Source: Actinomycetota bacterium
GTDB taxonomy: Bacteria; Actinomycetota; Actinomycetes; Nanopelagicales; Nanopelagicaceae
DNA: 42,652 bases
Direction: 5' to 3'
NCBI GenBank assembly: GCA_005787575.1
Contig: SYAN01000052.1
Span: 1-42,652 of the forward strand
Both the position numbers and the translations under genes were made by a program. Positions 41,913-42,652 of this stretch are shown piece by piece (position 1 is the first letter of the stretch; every line of letters starts with the position of its first letter). Under the pieces are notes generated by a model. It was not told the DNA's origin. It made no database searches and saw only the letters and a list, made by a program, of their open reading frames with translations.

Positions 41913-42652
41913 TTAGGCGGGAGTTGCAATCGGCTTTCGGCTCGCAAGATATGAACCAATCAAGACCAGTGGAATTCCAAGCATCATGGTTGCAGTGAGT
42001 TTCTCATCGAGTAGAATCACTCCTAGTAGGACAGCAACAACTGTATTTATATAAACGCTGAGCGATGCTCGCGCAGGGCCAAAGTGCGACATGACCTGGA
42101 AGTAGATGATGAAGGCAAGGGCAGTGCAGATGGCGCCAAGCACCGCAATACTCGCCAAAGCCTCAGCCGGCGGAACCGGAGTAGGCATCACAAAGAAAAG
42201 CGTTGGCAAGTAGATGATCGTCGCAAAGAGAAGTGCGATTGCGTTGATTGCCAGGCCTGAGACTTCCGGCAATTTGTGATTGACCATGGAGACCGAGCCT
42301 GCGTAGAGGACTGATGAAGCAAGGAGAAGAATCACCGCAACAGTCTGAGCGGTGACCGAGCCTTCACCAACGCCATCGAACCCAACTAGGAAGAAAATCC
42401 CAACGAATCCCGCTCCCATTCCAACCAGTCGCTTTCCATGCCAAACTGTGGAATCACCATAGAAGTATGCGAAGACTGAGGCGAAGATCGGCACTGTCGC
42501 GATCAATAGTTCAGTGGTGCTTGATGGGATGACCTTCTGTCCAGTGGCAATGAAGAACCAGGGGAGAACCATCTCGCCAACTGCATATACCAAGATGATT
42601 TTCCAATGACGGAAGGCTGGAATGAGCACTCCCCGATAGTGAGCGATAGGAA
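41913..42652 (-). CDS. EamA/DMT-family transporter (5' end beyond window)
   Basis: Membrane transporter of the drug/metabolite superfamily. The frame is open through the window edge, so the N-terminus is missing. The visible 246 residues contain about seven to eight hydrophobic spans and parts of both EamA repeats (YAVGEMVLPWFFIATGQKVIPSSTTELLIATVPIFASVFAYF and the second repeat ending GIPLVLIGSYLASR). The internal GTG at 42629 is not a likely start, because full members have about 300 residues with ten spans. Substrate unknown. It converges on era with a 20-bp gap. Confidence 0.88.
   Translation of the reverse strand, partial: PIAHYRGVLIPAFRHWKIILVYAVGEMVLPWFFIATGQKVIPSSTTELLIATVPIFASVFAYFYGDSTVWHGKRLVGMGAGFVGIFFLVGFDGVGEGSVTAQTVAVILLLASSVLYAGSVSMVNHKLPEVSGLAINAIALLFATIIYLPTLFFVMPTPVPPAEALASIAVLGAICTALAFIIYFQVMSHFGPARASLSVYINTVVAVLLGVILLDEKLTATMMLGIPLVLIGSYLASRKPIATPA

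Noticed and set aside
1-42652. Mobile elements, prophage, toxin-antitoxin or defence genes, tRNA or rRNA genes
   Set aside because: I looked for transposase or integrase motifs, terminal inverted repeats, tRNA cloverleaf sequences and nuclease-based defence genes and saw none; all supported genes are core or metabolic.

Overview
The window looks like chromosomal core DNA of a small-genome actinobacterium with moderate GC. By gene content I would place it near the freshwater acI / Nanopelagicales group, although no rRNA or marker tree is available here to prove it. The actinobacterial signs are two SAM-IV riboswitches, SepH, a HrdB-type primary sigma factor, DUF7455 and DUF4192 proteins, SOS boxes of the TCGAAC-N4-GTTCGA type, a nrdR-nrdJ pair next to lexA, and a Streptomyces-like ParE/ParC pair. 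There are no tRNA or rRNA genes, insertion sequences, prophage genes or CRISPR arrays. Genes are tightly packed, and I see only one textbook intrinsic terminator.

Layout. (1) 1-4810: DNA damage and nucleotide supply. LexA (edge-truncated) is divergent from a membrane-anchored LysM protein with two SOS boxes between them; then nrdR and the B12-dependent ribonucleotide reductase nrdJ, preceded by a tandem pair of NrdR-box-like sites, and a strong terminator. (2) 4826-9284: a DinG-family helicase, a convergent NUDIX hydrolase, an unrecognised secreted protein and a DUF4192 protein. (3) 9400-16064: alanine dehydrogenase, then two transcription units each headed by a SAM-IV riboswitch. One encodes a polar-amino-acid-type ABC transporter, the other metY-metX (direct sulfhydrylation route to homocysteine). 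(4) 16175-21676: the primary sigma factor, a CDGSH protein overlapping a DAO-family FAD oxidoreductase, a DUF7455 protein and ParE.

(5) 21698-33258: a continuous minus-strand block. In transcription order it runs psuG, psuK (pseudouridine breakdown), parC, bmpA and the other three subunits of a nucleoside ABC importer, a methylthioinosine-type phosphorylase, an MTA/adenosine-type deaminase, a DUF985 cupin and an SDR. It reads as a nucleoside uptake and salvage island with parC embedded in it. ParC ends at the boundary where its C-terminal beta-pinwheel should begin. (6) 33322-36141: an alkaline-phosphatase-superfamily phosphodiesterase converging on sepH, and an inositol-monophosphatase-family enzyme divergent from sepH. 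(7) 36264-42652: rplS, lepB, rnhB, yraN, yifB, dprA and era in one co-directional run, then a convergent EamA transporter that runs off the window.

No wholly unknown multi-gene system stands out. The most interesting points are the tail-less ParC, the coupled deaminase plus 6-oxopurine-type phosphorylase behind a nucleoside importer, a 16-bp perfect palindrome in front of that importer, the paired SAM-IV riboswitches with similar promoters, the SOS-box pair shared by lexA and the LysM gene, and a 14-bp duplication that creates a five-codon upstream ORF overlapping a start codon.
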